A stretch of 64,000 nucleotides of DNA. It comes from Planotetraspora thailandica (lineage in GTDB: Bacteria > Actinomycetota > Actinomycetes > Streptosporangiales > Streptosporangiaceae). Where the stretch lies: the NCBI RefSeq assembly GCF_016863335.1, contig NZ_BOOR01000065.1, forward strand, positions 1-64,000, in the 5' to 3' direction. The notes under the pieces were generated by a model. That model saw nothing but the letters and a program-made list of their open reading frames with translations. It made no database searches and was not told where the DNA came from. The position numbers and the translations under genes were made by a program. How positions within the stretch are numbered: the first letter of the stretch is position 1; each line of letters begins with the position of its first letter. Positions 31,296 through 40,248 of this stretch are shown here, one piece after another.

Positions 31296-34220
31296 TCAGC
31301 CGAGCGCCGTCACAGGGTCGAGATCGGCCTCCGCGAGCAGCAGCGGAACCCTGCCCGGGTCGCGCAGGAGCGCGGCGACCGCGAGCCTGTCGCCCCACTG
31401 CCCGGCCGCCCACGCCAGGCCCCTGGCCAGGCCTTCGACCCCCGAGGCGTGCACCTTGCCCTCGAAGAACCGCCACGGCACCGGCCTGCCGTCCACGAGC
31501 AGATCGTCGTGCGCTACATAGCTCGCCGGAGCCGACGGCAGCAGCGACCGCACCTCCGCCGGCACCGGGCGCTCCTCTCCCGTCGACGTCACCGCGCCCG
31601 TGACCGCCTCGCCCACCAGCGGCAGGTCGAGCACCTCTGACAACGCCTCCGCAAGGTCGAACGGCGCGAGCACCAGCGGCCTGTCCTCGACCAGCGGCAG
31701 CAGGTCGGGCGCCTCCACGACGACCGGGCCCTCCTCGGCGTCCGCGACGACGATCGAGCCCTTCAGCACCGCTCTGACCGCGTCCGGCGGGCTCACACGG
31801 GACGGGTCCACGGCGGCCAGCGCGATCCACAGGGAGCGCAGCTGGGCCCGGTCGACCTCGATCGAGGAGTCCGCCAGCAGGTCGAGCAGTTCATCCGGGC
31901 CGCCGTGCGACGCCAGCAACTCGTCGAGCGACGACCGCACGCCGATCATCGTCAGCGCGGCCTCGTCGATGCCCGTGGGGGCTTCGCCGTACAGGCCGAA
32001 CAGGAGGGGGTCCCCGGAGGGGAGGCGCAGCGCCGTGGGCGGGCGCCCGTCGAGCACCGGGTGCGTCGACAACCACCACGACGTGTACGACGGCACCTCG
32101 TACGGCTCGCCGGCGACCAGCACGCGCAGCGGGCGCAGGGCGGCGCGCAGCGGCGGGCGGGACAGCAGCCCCAGGGCCGACGCCCAGTCCGCGACGTATT
32201 CGAGATCGCGGACGGCGGTGAACTCCCTGGCCACCGGCGGCACGTCCACGTCCGGAAGCAGGTCGAGCACGGCCTCGATCCACTCGTCCTCGAGATCGAG
32301 GTCGTGATCGCATTCGGCGGCGTCGAGCAGCACGTCGGCGTCGTCGACCACGGCGAACCCGTCGAGCACCCCCGCGGCGGCGAGCACGTGCGCACCGAAC
32401 TTGTCCACCAGGTCAGGCGCCGCGACGCCGAAGGGCACCTCCTGATCGATCAGCCCGGCCAGCGAGCCCCCGGCCAGCAACATCTCACCCGCGGCGTACA
32501 GCTCGCCGTCCGCGCCGCGCAGCGCGAGCTCGGCCAGCCACGGGGCCTCACCGGCCGTGAGCCCGGCCGCCTCGACCAGGGCGAGCACTGCCTGGGACAC
32601 CGGCTCGGGATCCGCGCTGTCCAGCGACTCGCTCACCGCGGCGTGGGTGAGCGGATCCTCCAGGACCGTGCGCGGCGTCGCCTCGGCCGCCCCGAGCCGA
32701 AGCAGCAGCGGATGCACCGCGTCGGGATGCACGATCCGCAGCCCGAGCGGCGCGATCAGCGCGGGGTCGAGGCCGCCCGACAACACCAGCGTGCCGCGCG
32801 GGCCTCGCACCAGCCGCCCGTCGGCGAGCGGCACCGGGATCGCCCCGATGGCCTCGGTGTCGTCGGCGGGCAGCACCTCGTACAGCGCCCGCCACCACGC
32901 CGGGTCCTTGTCCTGTACGGCGTCGCCGGACAACATGTCCACGACGTCGGCAAGCTCCACCCGCCGCACGCCCAGGGTGGTGAGGGCGGGGCTGCGCGAC
33001 TCCCAGCCCGCGGGCAGCAGCCCCGGGACGATGCCGGCGATCTTGTCGAGGAACTCCTGCGATCCCACGACCGCCCGCGCCTGCTCGCCGGGCACGATCT
33101 CCTCCGAGCCGGTCACGGGGAGCAGCGGAGCACCGGGCAGCAGTTTGACGATCTCGCGCCGGATGGCGGCGTCGAGCTCGCCCTTGCCCATCATCCCGGG
33201 CACGAGACGCAGGAGGGCCGGAGTCCTCGGCAGCTCCTGGAGCAGCCGCACGTACGCCTCCGCGGCCCGCGCGATCAGGAAGCCGGTCAGCGGCCCGGGC
33301 GCCACGTGCCTGCGGTCGGTGGTCAGCGGGAAGGTCGCGATCAGCAGCGCCGGAAGGTCGAGAGGCTCGTCGCTCGGCGTCGGCGCGTGCACGACGCCCG
33401 AGGTGCTCTCCTCGGGGTGCACGGCCCAGCGGACCTCCCAGTACGGCCGGGCCCGCTCCTCCGTGGGGCGCCCCGCGAACAGCTCGGCGACCTGCTCGGG
33501 CGTGAACGTGCCCGACTCGGTCACGACCCGCCAACCGGAGGTGGAGATCGTCCGTGCCTGCCCGTCGACCTCGATCTCGACGGTCTCCAGCGCCGGCATC
33601 GCCAGCGGCAGGGCGGGGCCCGCCTCGGCCAGCATCCGCCGTACGGCCTGCTCGGCCGCCTCGTCGCGCAGCGGGAGCCGTACGAGGGTGTCGAAGCCCT
33701 CGGGGACCTCCAGGGAGTCTTCGGGGAACGGCAGGCGCAGCAGCGGCACGTGGCCGTCCCGGCCGGTCAGCTCGGCGGCCAATTCGGGCAGGGCCGCCAC
33801 GAGGGTGCCGGTCTCCTCACGCGACCAGCGCACGCCTCCGGTCTCCCGCGAGACGATCGAGGGCTCGTCGCAGACCGACACCACGGCGGCGAACCCGACG
33901 CCGAAGCGTCCGGCGGCGCCCGTCTCGCCCCTCTTCCCCGAGACGCGGAGCGTGGACAGGCCCTCGACGCCGGCTTCGTCCAGTGGGGCGCCGGTGTTGG
34001 CGGCCAGCAGCACGCCGTCGCGCAGCGACAACCTCAGGCGGCCGGGCACCCCGGCGCGCAGGGCCGCGTCCGCGGCGTTCTGGGCCAGCTCGACGACCAG
34101 CCGGTCCCGGTAGCCGCCGAGCGCGAAGTCCTCCTCGGCGTTGGCGTCCTCACGGAAACGCGCGGGCGACGCCGTCCAGGCCGCGAGGACGGCCTCGCGC
34201 AGTCGTGTGGTGTCGAACAT
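31296..34220 (-). CDS. large GHKL (Hsp90/sacsin-like) ATPase
   Basis: 974 residues from ATG 34220, one base after the DUF3027 stop. The N-terminal part (about 30-140) is a GHKL ATP-binding fold: N-box ELAQNAADAALRAG, the loop ANTGAPLDEAGVEGLSTLRVSGKRG and GRFGVGFAAVVSV, like Hsp90 and sacsin repeats. The remaining 800 residues have no catalytic motif I recognise and are acidic and Leu-rich. No signal peptide. Usually annotated as sacsin N-terminal ATP-binding-like protein. The gene order with DUF3027 suggests a joint but unknown role. Confidence 0.85.
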   Translation of the reverse strand: MFDTTRLREAVLAAWTASPARFREDANAEEDFALGGYRDRLVVELAQNAADAALRAGVPGRLRLSLRDGVLLAANTGAPLDEAGVEGLSTLRVSGKRGETGAAGRFGVGFAAVVSVCDEPSIVSRETGGVRWSREETGTLVAALPELAAELTGRDGHVPLLRLPFPEDSLEVPEGFDTLVRLPLRDEAAEQAVRRMLAEAGPALPLAMPALETVEIEVDGQARTISTSGWRVVTESGTFTPEQVAELFAGRPTEERARPYWEVRWAVHPEESTSGVVHAPTPSDEPLDLPALLIATFPLTTDRRHVAPGPLTGFLIARAAEAYVRLLQELPRTPALLRLVPGMMGKGELDAAIRREIVKLLPGAPLLPVTGSEEIVPGEQARAVVGSQEFLDKIAGIVPGLLPAGWESRSPALTTLGVRRVELADVVDMLSGDAVQDKDPAWWRALYEVLPADDTEAIGAIPVPLADGRLVRGPRGTLVLSGGLDPALIAPLGLRIVHPDAVHPLLLRLGAAEATPRTVLEDPLTHAAVSESLDSADPEPVSQAVLALVEAAGLTAGEAPWLAELALRGADGELYAAGEMLLAGGSLAGLIDQEVPFGVAAPDLVDKFGAHVLAAAGVLDGFAVVDDADVLLDAAECDHDLDLEDEWIEAVLDLLPDVDVPPVAREFTAVRDLEYVADWASALGLLSRPPLRAALRPLRVLVAGEPYEVPSYTSWWLSTHPVLDGRPPTALRLPSGDPLLFGLYGEAPTGIDEAALTMIGVRSSLDELLASHGGPDELLDLLADSSIEVDRAQLRSLWIALAAVDPSRVSPPDAVRAVLKGSIVVADAEEGPVVVEAPDLLPLVEDRPLVLAPFDLAEALSEVLDLPLVGEAVTGAVTSTGEERPVPAEVRSLLPSAPASYVAHDDLLVDGRPVPWRFFEGKVHASGVEGLARGLAWAAGQWGDRLAVAALLRDPGRVPLLLAEADLDPVTALG

Positions 34221-34221
34221 G

Positions 34222-35019
34222 TCAGGAGTGACCGAGGGGCTCTGAGCCGGTCTCGTCGACCGAGCCGGTTTCCAGTTCGTCATAGCCCATGTCGTCGAGG
34301 ATCGGCGGGGCGGGCTCCACGACCATGGAGGGCATCGTGGTGGCCTCCGAGTGGGCGCCGCACCCGTGGTCGGCGGCGACCACGCGGCCGTCGTCGGGGG
34401 CGTATTCGTTGGCGCAGACCCCGAAGCCCAGCCGCAGCGTGCCCGCGAGCGGCCAGAAGAACCCGCAGGTCGAGCACTGGGCGGGGGCCGCGTGAGCCAG
34501 CGGGGTGTGCGGGCCCGCCTCCCCGGAGTGCCAGCGCCGCACGGCCAGGTCCCTGCCGAAGGGCGAGAGGACCCGCGCGCGGCCCAGGCCGTACTCGAAG
34601 ATCATCTGCTCGTCTGCGTCGTCGCCGGTCGCGGTGTAGCCCGGCGTCAGCCTGTCGTCGTCCGCCTCGGTCGGCAGCAGGTCGCCCACCCCGAGATCGC
34701 CGGGGCGCAGCCGCTCGTTCCACGGAACCCACTGGGGGGCCAGCAGCGCCCCCGACCCCGGCAGGAGCACGGTCTCGCTCACGGTGACGGCCTTGGCGCG
34801 CGAGGCCCGGGTGACCGTGATCGCCCAGCGCCAGCCGGTGTAGGCCCGGTCCAGGCACTCGAAGTGATGGGTGACGAGCCGGTCCCCCTCGCCGTCGAAG
34901 CCCAGATGCCGTCCCACCTCACCGGGGCGGGCCATCTCCTCGGCAGCCGCCCTGGCCAGATCGACGGCCTCGGCACACGCCTGGTCGACTGGAGTGCTTC
35001 GGATTCGGGTAGGACTCAC
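34222..35019 (-). CDS. DUF3027 protein with zinc-ribbon-like motif
   Basis: 265 residues from a GTG. Conserved segments include FECLDRAYTGWRWAITVTRA and VLLPGSGALLAPQWVPWNERLRPGDLG, hallmarks of DUF3027. CSTCGFFWPLAG and later GVCANEYAPDDG with HGCGAHSE provide Cys/His residues that could bind zinc. Restricted to actinobacteria. Its neighbours, an MFS gene and a cold-shock gene divergent from it, are a recurrent arrangement to my knowledge. Function unknown. Confidence 0.88.
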   Translation of the reverse strand: MSPTRIRSTPVDQACAEAVDLARAAAEEMARPGEVGRHLGFDGEGDRLVTHHFECLDRAYTGWRWAITVTRASRAKAVTVSETVLLPGSGALLAPQWVPWNERLRPGDLGVGDLLPTEADDDRLTPGYTATGDDADEQMIFEYGLGRARVLSPFGRDLAVRRWHSGEAGPHTPLAHAAPAQCSTCGFFWPLAGTLRLGFGVCANEYAPDDGRVVAADHGCGAHSEATTMPSMVVEPAPPILDDMGYDELETGSVDETGSEPLGHS

Positions 35020-35081
35020 ACTCCATTTTCACCTACGCCGAGAGCAGACCGCACCGGCTTGATGGGGTAACACTGAAAGGG

Positions 35082-36395
35082 ATGTCGGTGCCTATGGTGG
35101 ATTTTTGGCCGAAAGTTGTGCGTGGTGTGAGAGCGCCAGGCCGGGTGATCCGGCGGCTCGCCCACGCCAACGGCGCCGACCGGACGGGACTCGGCCGGTT
35201 GATCGAGCTGTCCGCCACGCACTCGGCGGGCGACGCGCTCATCACGGTCTCGCTGGCGGGCGCGCTGCTCTTCCAGCTCCCCGTCGGGCAGGCGCGCGGC
35301 CAGGTCGCGCTCTACCTGCTGATCACCATGGTGCCGTTCGCCGTCGTCGCCCCCTTCGTGGGCCCGGTCCTCGACCGGTTCCGCTCCGGGCGCCGCTACA
35401 TCATGGCGGGCACGCTGTTCGCCCGCGGCCTGCTCTGCTGGGGCATGGCCGGCGCCGTCCACTCCTCCGACGCGCTCACCCTGTTCCCGTCCGCGCTGGC
35501 CATCCTGGTGTTGTCGAAGGCCTACAACGTGTCCCGGGCGGCGATCATGCCGAGCGTTCTGCCCGCCGACATCGCCCTGGTGAGCGCCAACGCCAGAGTC
35601 TCGTTGTTCGCCCTCGTCTCCGCGGCCGCCGGAGCCGCCGTCGGCACCGGAGTGGCCGCGCTCATCGGGCCTGAATGGGTGCTGCGCGCCACCATGCCGC
35701 TCTTCCTCGCCGCCGGCGTCGGAGCCGTACGGCTCCCGCGGCACGTCGACTCCCCCGACGTCGAACTGGAGGCGGAGGAACGCCCGTCGAGATGGCGGAC
35801 CATCCTGGGCGTGGGCCCCGTCGTGACCGAGGCGGTGATCGCCAACGTGGTCATCCGGGTGCAGGCCGGGTTCCTGGTGTTCTTCCTGCTGTTCCTGGTG
35901 CAGGACCACCACCTGCACGGGCTCGGCCCGCAGGCCTCCCTCACGCTCCTTGCCGTGGCGGCGGGCGGCGGCGGGTTCGCCGGAGCCGCCGCGGCGTCCT
36001 GGTCGCGTTCCCGCTCGCCCCTGCTGACGGTGCTGGCCACCCTCGCCGTGACGACCGTGACGACGGTCGCGACGGCCTTCTTCTTCAACCTGTGGACGGC
36101 ACTCGTCGTCGCCCTGGTCGGTGCCTTCTCCCAGAGCCTCGGCAAGCTCGCCCTCGACGCGATCGTGCAGCGCGAGATCGGCGAGGAGGTCCGCTCGTCG
36201 ACCTTCGGCGTCGTGGAGACGCTGCTGCAGCTCGCCTGGGTCTTCGGTGGTCTCCTCGGCCTGGTGATGTCGCTGTTCGCGCCCGGCCCCACGGGCATCG
36301 CCGTGATCTCCGCCGGGCTCGCCTTCTGTTTCGTCTGGCTCCTCACGCTCAGGCGCCGCCGGCTCGCCGCCGTGACGCCCGAGCCGGCGAGTTAG
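35082..36395 (+). CDS. MFS transporter
   Basis: 437 residues with about twelve hydrophobic helices (from about residue 48) after a basic N-terminus. A motif A-like stretch FVGPVLDRFRSGRRYIM follows helix 2. Divergent from DUF3027; its stop overlaps the end of the cold-shock gene. Substrate unknown. Confidence 0.88.
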   Translation: MSVPMVDFWPKVVRGVRAPGRVIRRLAHANGADRTGLGRLIELSATHSAGDALITVSLAGALLFQLPVGQARGQVALYLLITMVPFAVVAPFVGPVLDRFRSGRRYIMAGTLFARGLLCWGMAGAVHSSDALTLFPSALAILVLSKAYNVSRAAIMPSVLPADIALVSANARVSLFALVSAAAGAAVGTGVAALIGPEWVLRATMPLFLAAGVGAVRLPRHVDSPDVELEAEERPSRWRTILGVGPVVTEAVIANVVIRVQAGFLVFFLLFLVQDHHLHGLGPQASLTLLAVAAGGGGFAGAAAASWSRSRSPLLTVLATLAVTTVTTVATAFFFNLWTALVVALVGAFSQSLGKLALDAIVQREIGEEVRSSTFGVVETLLQLAWVFGGLLGLVMSLFAPGPTGIAVISAGLAFCFVWLLTLRRRRLAAVTPEPAS

Positions 36396-36790
36396 GCGTC
36401 CAGGTCGTCCGCCACGGCGCGAAGCACAGTCGCCACCTTCTTGGCGTGCACGGCGTCCGGATGCTTGCCCCTCTGGTAGGAGTTCGAGACGTCGTCCAGG
36501 AGCTTGATCAGGTCCTCGACGATGACCACCATCTCATCGGGGTTCTTCCGCTTCCCCTTGGGCCTGGCCGTCTTCGCCAGGGTGGGGGGCTGCTCCAGGA
36601 CCCTGACCGACAGGGCCTGCTGACCGCGACGCCCCTCGGCCACACCGAACTCGACCCGCTGCCCCGGCTTCAGCGCTTCAGCGCCTTTGGGAAGCGCCGA
36701 GGAATGCACGAATACCTCACCGCCGTCGTCGCGCGTGAGAAAGCCGAAACCCTTGTCGGCGTCGTACCACTTGACCTTGCCACTCGGCAC
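36392..36790 (-). CDS. cold-shock protein with C-terminal extension
   Basis: 132 residues from GTG 36790 (PSGKVKWYDADKGFGF), the usual start of the CspB family; ATG 36829 and 36892 are in-frame alternatives. The cold-shock domain (1-67) has both RNP motifs, KGFGFLTRDD and VFVHSSAL, and binds single-stranded RNA/DNA. A basic linker (TARPKGKRKNP) and a helical domain of about 55 residues follow (EMVVIVEDLIKLLDDVSNSYQRGKHPD), giving twice the usual Csp length. This longer form is common in actinomycetes. Confidence 0.88.
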   Translation of the reverse strand: MPSGKVKWYDADKGFGFLTRDDGGEVFVHSSALPKGAEALKPGQRVEFGVAEGRRGQQALSVRVLEQPPTLAKTARPKGKRKNPDEMVVIVEDLIKLLDDVSNSYQRGKHPDAVHAKKVATVLRAVADDLDA

Positions 36791-36912
36791 AGGGGTGACC
36801 TCGTTCAGACTGTCGTTAAGTGATTGCATGTAGGTTATGCCCTGAGAGGGCCCCTGCGGACCCCCAGTTTGGGAAGTAAGCCTGCACATCATGAGATTGA
36901 TGTGCGAGTGGT

Positions 36913-37764
36913 TTATCGGCCCTTCTTTCCGCTATCTGCCAATGGCGGATCGAGCAGGCGGTAGGCCAGCCATGACACACCCGCGGCGGTTCCCAGAATG
37001 AACATCACACCGCTCACGTTGTGGAAAGAGACCATGAACGTCTGGACGCCCCCGCCCGTGTTCCTGGCGGTGCCGAGCAGCACTCCGCCGACGGCGTAGG
37101 TGACGACCGGGGCGGCCAGGCCGGTCAGGCGGTCGCCCATCGACCACTCCTGGCAGGAGAGCACGACCAGCGCCGCCACCGCCCACACGATCCCCGGAAT
37201 CGGGAAGATCACCAGTGTCGGCAGGCGGAACGGAACCAGCAGGGCGGCCGCCACCAGCAGCGCGAGCGCCAACGTCTCTCTCCGATTGTTCAGGAAGATG
37301 GTCCGCGCGTCCCGCCCGCCGGTCGCCATGGGGTTCCCCCCGGCCATCGCCGCCCGTCGCAGGCGCATCAGCGGAGCGGGCCGGTCGGCCCTGCGGCCCA
37401 GCCGCTCGCGGGCCAGGCGTCTGCCGAGAGTCACCCCGGGCGGAACCGTGCGGGGGTCGGGCTCGTCGGCGATGACGGGGAAGACGCTGGTCGCACGCTC
37501 CTCCACCGGCGGCGTCGCCTGCTGGGCGGCGGCGATCCTGCGCAGCTCCCCCTCGATCAGTTCGGCGGGGCTGCCGAAACCGGCGATGATCTTCGCCACC
37601 CGCCGGGGGTCCTCACTGCCGCCGCGAGCACGCTCGACGCTCTCGCGGAGCCGCTGGACGAAATCAAGCCGCTGCTCTGGGCGCAGCCTGCCGTGCGCGG
37701 CGTCTGCCACCCTGCTGACGAACTCGAGAACGAGCTGGTCCGCACGCTCGATCATGCTCGTCAT
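36913..37764 (-). CDS. membrane protein with HAAS-like N-terminal domain
   Basis: 283 residues. The soluble N-terminal part (about 1-85) has a helical pattern DFVQRLRESVERARG...DPRRVAKIIAGFGSPAELIEGE resembling HAAS/DUF1700 domains that bind partners at the membrane. Then a Pro/Arg-rich linker and four hydrophobic helices (about 165-185, 187-205, 212-232, 245-270). ATG 37755 is an alternative start. Function unknown. Divergent from the helicase partner gene. Confidence 0.75.
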   Translation of the reverse strand: MTSMIERADQLVLEFVSRVADAAHGRLRPEQRLDFVQRLRESVERARGGSEDPRRVAKIIAGFGSPAELIEGELRRIAAAQQATPPVEERATSVFPVIADEPDPRTVPPGVTLGRRLARERLGRRADRPAPLMRLRRAAMAGGNPMATGGRDARTIFLNNRRETLALALLVAAALLVPFRLPTLVIFPIPGIVWAVAALVVLSCQEWSMGDRLTGLAAPVVTYAVGGVLLGTARNTGGGVQTFMVSFHNVSGVMFILGTAAGVSWLAYRLLDPPLADSGKKGR

Positions 37765-37827
37765 ACTGCCTCAGCGCCCGCCCCCGTGCGAGCGATGCTC
37801 GAAAAATGCGGCCCTACGATGGAACGG

Positions 37828-40197
37828 ATGATGAGCACCGAGTTCACTGAGTGGCTGCGCGGCCGTACGGACGAGCAGCTGCGCGCGCTCGTCACGGCGC
37901 GGCCTGAGCTCATCACGCCCGTGCCCGCCCACATCGAAGGCCTCGCCTCCCGCGCGGGCACCCCCTCGGCCATCGGCCGCGCCCTCGACCGGCTCGACCG
38001 GTTCACCCTCGCCGTCCTGGAGACCCTGACCCTCCAGCCGGGCCCGGTCACCCGTACGGCATTGCGGTCCCTGCTCTCCAAGGCCACGGCCGGTACGGCC
38101 GGCAGGAAGCAGCTCGACGAGGCGCTCGGGACGGCGGTCGAACGGCTCAGGGACACCGGCCTGGCGTTCGGGCGGGACAACGCCCTGCGACCCGCGCCGG
38201 GGGTCGCCGAGGCCCTCGACCCGCCCGCCGGTCTCGGGCCCCTCGCGGCCGACGTCTTCCGGCATCACTCCCCCGAGGAGCTGGAGACGCTCCTCGGCGA
38301 CATCGGGGCCCCCGAGAGCCCGGGATCGCCCCGGGAGCGGCTGACGGAGCTCCTCGGCGACCCTGCCGCGGTGGGCCGCCTGCTCGACGAGGTGTCGCCG
38401 CAGGCGCGCGCGGCCCTCGACGAGCTGGCGTGGGGCCCGCCCAGCGGGCGGCTGCCCAACGCCAGGCGCGAGGTGCGGGCGGCGACCGCACAGTCCCCGA
38501 TCGAGGAACTCCTCGCACGCGGGCTGCTCGGCGCGACCGGCGAGGAGAGCGTGGCGCTCCCGCGCGAGGTCGGCCTGTTCCTGCGCGAGGGGCGTGTCCA
38601 CCGCGACCTGTCCCCTGCCCCGCCCGAGCTGGAGGGCGCGACACGCGACCAGGCCCTCGCGGACCGCACGGCGGCCGGGCAGGCGTTCACGCTCGTGCGC
38701 ACGGTGGAGGAGCTGTGCGAGCGCTGGAGCGTCGACCCGCCCGGGGTCCTGCGCACGGGCGGCCTCGCCATCCGCGACCTGAAACGCACGGCGCAGCTGC
38801 TCGACCTGCCCGAGTGGGCCGCCGGGCTGGTCGTGGAGATCGCCTTCGCCGCCGGGCTGATCGCGGCGGGCGGGTCCGTCGATGAGGAGTGGCTGCCGAC
38901 TGCGGCCTACGACGGCTGGCGGGTGAAGTCGGCCGACGACCAGTGGGTCTTGCTGGCCTCCGCGTGGGCGGGCATGGACCGCGTCCCTGGCTTGATCGGC
39001 GAACGCGACGACCGCGACCGGCCGCTCAACGCCCTGCACCCCGACCTGCGCAGACCGCCCGCCGCGCAGGTCCGCACGCAGACGCTGAGCGTGCTCGCCT
39101 CCACACCCCTGGGGCTCGCGCCGTCCGCCGCGTCCGTGCTCGCACGGCTGGCCTGGGAGCGGCCCCGGCGCCGGGGCGCCTACCGCGACCGCCTGGCCGA
39201 GTTCACGCTGCGCGAGGCCGAGCAGATCGGCCTGACCGGGCTCGGGGTCATGTCCGACCACGGCCGCGGGCTGGTGCGCGGAGACGGGACCGCGGCCGGC
39301 CTGCTGGCGCCCCTGCTTCCCGAACCCGTCGACCACGTGCTGCTCCAGGCCGACCTGACCGCCGTCGCCCCCGGCCCGCTGACCAGCGACCTCGGGCGCT
39401 GGATCGCGCTGGCGGCCGACGTGGAGTCCAAGGGCGGCGCGACCGTGTACCGCTTCGGCGAGCACTCCATCCGGCGGGCGCTCGACTCGGGGCACTCGGC
39501 TGACGACCTGCTCGCGATCCTGGAGCGGCATTCGACCACCCCCGTGCCTCAGCCGCTGCGCTATCTGATCACCGACGTCGCCCGCCGGCACGGCCGCATC
39601 CGCGTCGGCACGGCCTCGGCCTACGTGCGCTGCGACGACCCTTCCGTGCTCGACGAGGTGATCGCCGACAAGCGGTCCGCGCTGCTGCGCCTGCGGCGGC
39701 TCGCGCCGACCGTGCTGGCTTCCAAGACCTCCAGGGCGACTTTGCTCGACTCGTTGCGCGCGATGGGCTACGCCCCGGTCGCCGAGTCGCTCGAGGGCGA
39801 TCTCCTGGTCTCCCGGGCCGAGAGCCGCAGGACCGAGGGCCCGCCCGTCGCCCGCACTCCCGGCCCCTCCGGGCCTGAGCCGGACGTCGCCGCGGCCGCC
39901 GTCAGGGCCATGCGTGCGGGAGACGAGGCGCACCGCAAGCGCCGCCGCCCCTCACGCGGGCAGGACGGCCAGGTGCCGCGCTCGTCGTCGACGACCACCA
40001 TCCACGCCCTTCAGGAGGCGATCCGCCAGGGGTCGCGGGTCTGGATCGGCTACCTGGACGCGCAGGGACACGCCACCAGCCGCATCCTCGAACCGGCCCG
40101 GATGGAGGGCGGTTACCTCACCGCCTACGACGAGACCCGGGCCGCCGTCCACCGGTTCGCCCTGCACCGGATCACCGGCATCGCCGACGTGAGCTGA
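37828..40197 (+). CDS. helicase-associated domain protein, partner of XPB helicase
   Basis: 789 residues from ATG 37828; ATG 37795, 37819 and 37831 are alternatives. The protein has no Walker motifs. It carries the helicase C-terminal/XPB-N associated pattern: LRALVTARPELITPVPAHIEGLASR and LDRFTLAVLETLTLQPGP at the start, FTLREAEQIGLTGLG and LLPEPVDHVLLQADLTAVAPGPL near 540-590, and a WYL-like end (IRQGSRVWIGYLDAQGHATSR). It precedes the XPB gene by 51 bp on the same strand. Likely a regulatory or DNA-binding partner of that helicase. Confidence 0.85.
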   Translation: MMSTEFTEWLRGRTDEQLRALVTARPELITPVPAHIEGLASRAGTPSAIGRALDRLDRFTLAVLETLTLQPGPVTRTALRSLLSKATAGTAGRKQLDEALGTAVERLRDTGLAFGRDNALRPAPGVAEALDPPAGLGPLAADVFRHHSPEELETLLGDIGAPESPGSPRERLTELLGDPAAVGRLLDEVSPQARAALDELAWGPPSGRLPNARREVRAATAQSPIEELLARGLLGATGEESVALPREVGLFLREGRVHRDLSPAPPELEGATRDQALADRTAAGQAFTLVRTVEELCERWSVDPPGVLRTGGLAIRDLKRTAQLLDLPEWAAGLVVEIAFAAGLIAAGGSVDEEWLPTAAYDGWRVKSADDQWVLLASAWAGMDRVPGLIGERDDRDRPLNALHPDLRRPPAAQVRTQTLSVLASTPLGLAPSAASVLARLAWERPRRRGAYRDRLAEFTLREAEQIGLTGLGVMSDHGRGLVRGDGTAAGLLAPLLPEPVDHVLLQADLTAVAPGPLTSDLGRWIALAADVESKGGATVYRFGEHSIRRALDSGHSADDLLAILERHSTTPVPQPLRYLITDVARRHGRIRVGTASAYVRCDDPSVLDEVIADKRSALLRLRRLAPTVLASKTSRATLLDSLRAMGYAPVAESLEGDLLVSRAESRRTEGPPVARTPGPSGPEPDVAAAAVRAMRAGDEAHRKRRRPSRGQDGQVPRSSSTTTIHALQEAIRQGSRVWIGYLDAQGHATSRILEPARMEGGYLTAYDETRAAVHRFALHRITGIADVS

Positions 40198-40248
40198 CGG
40201 GAACTGCCGGGAACAGGCCGGGCACCCGCCCGCGCTCGGTAGTTTGTT

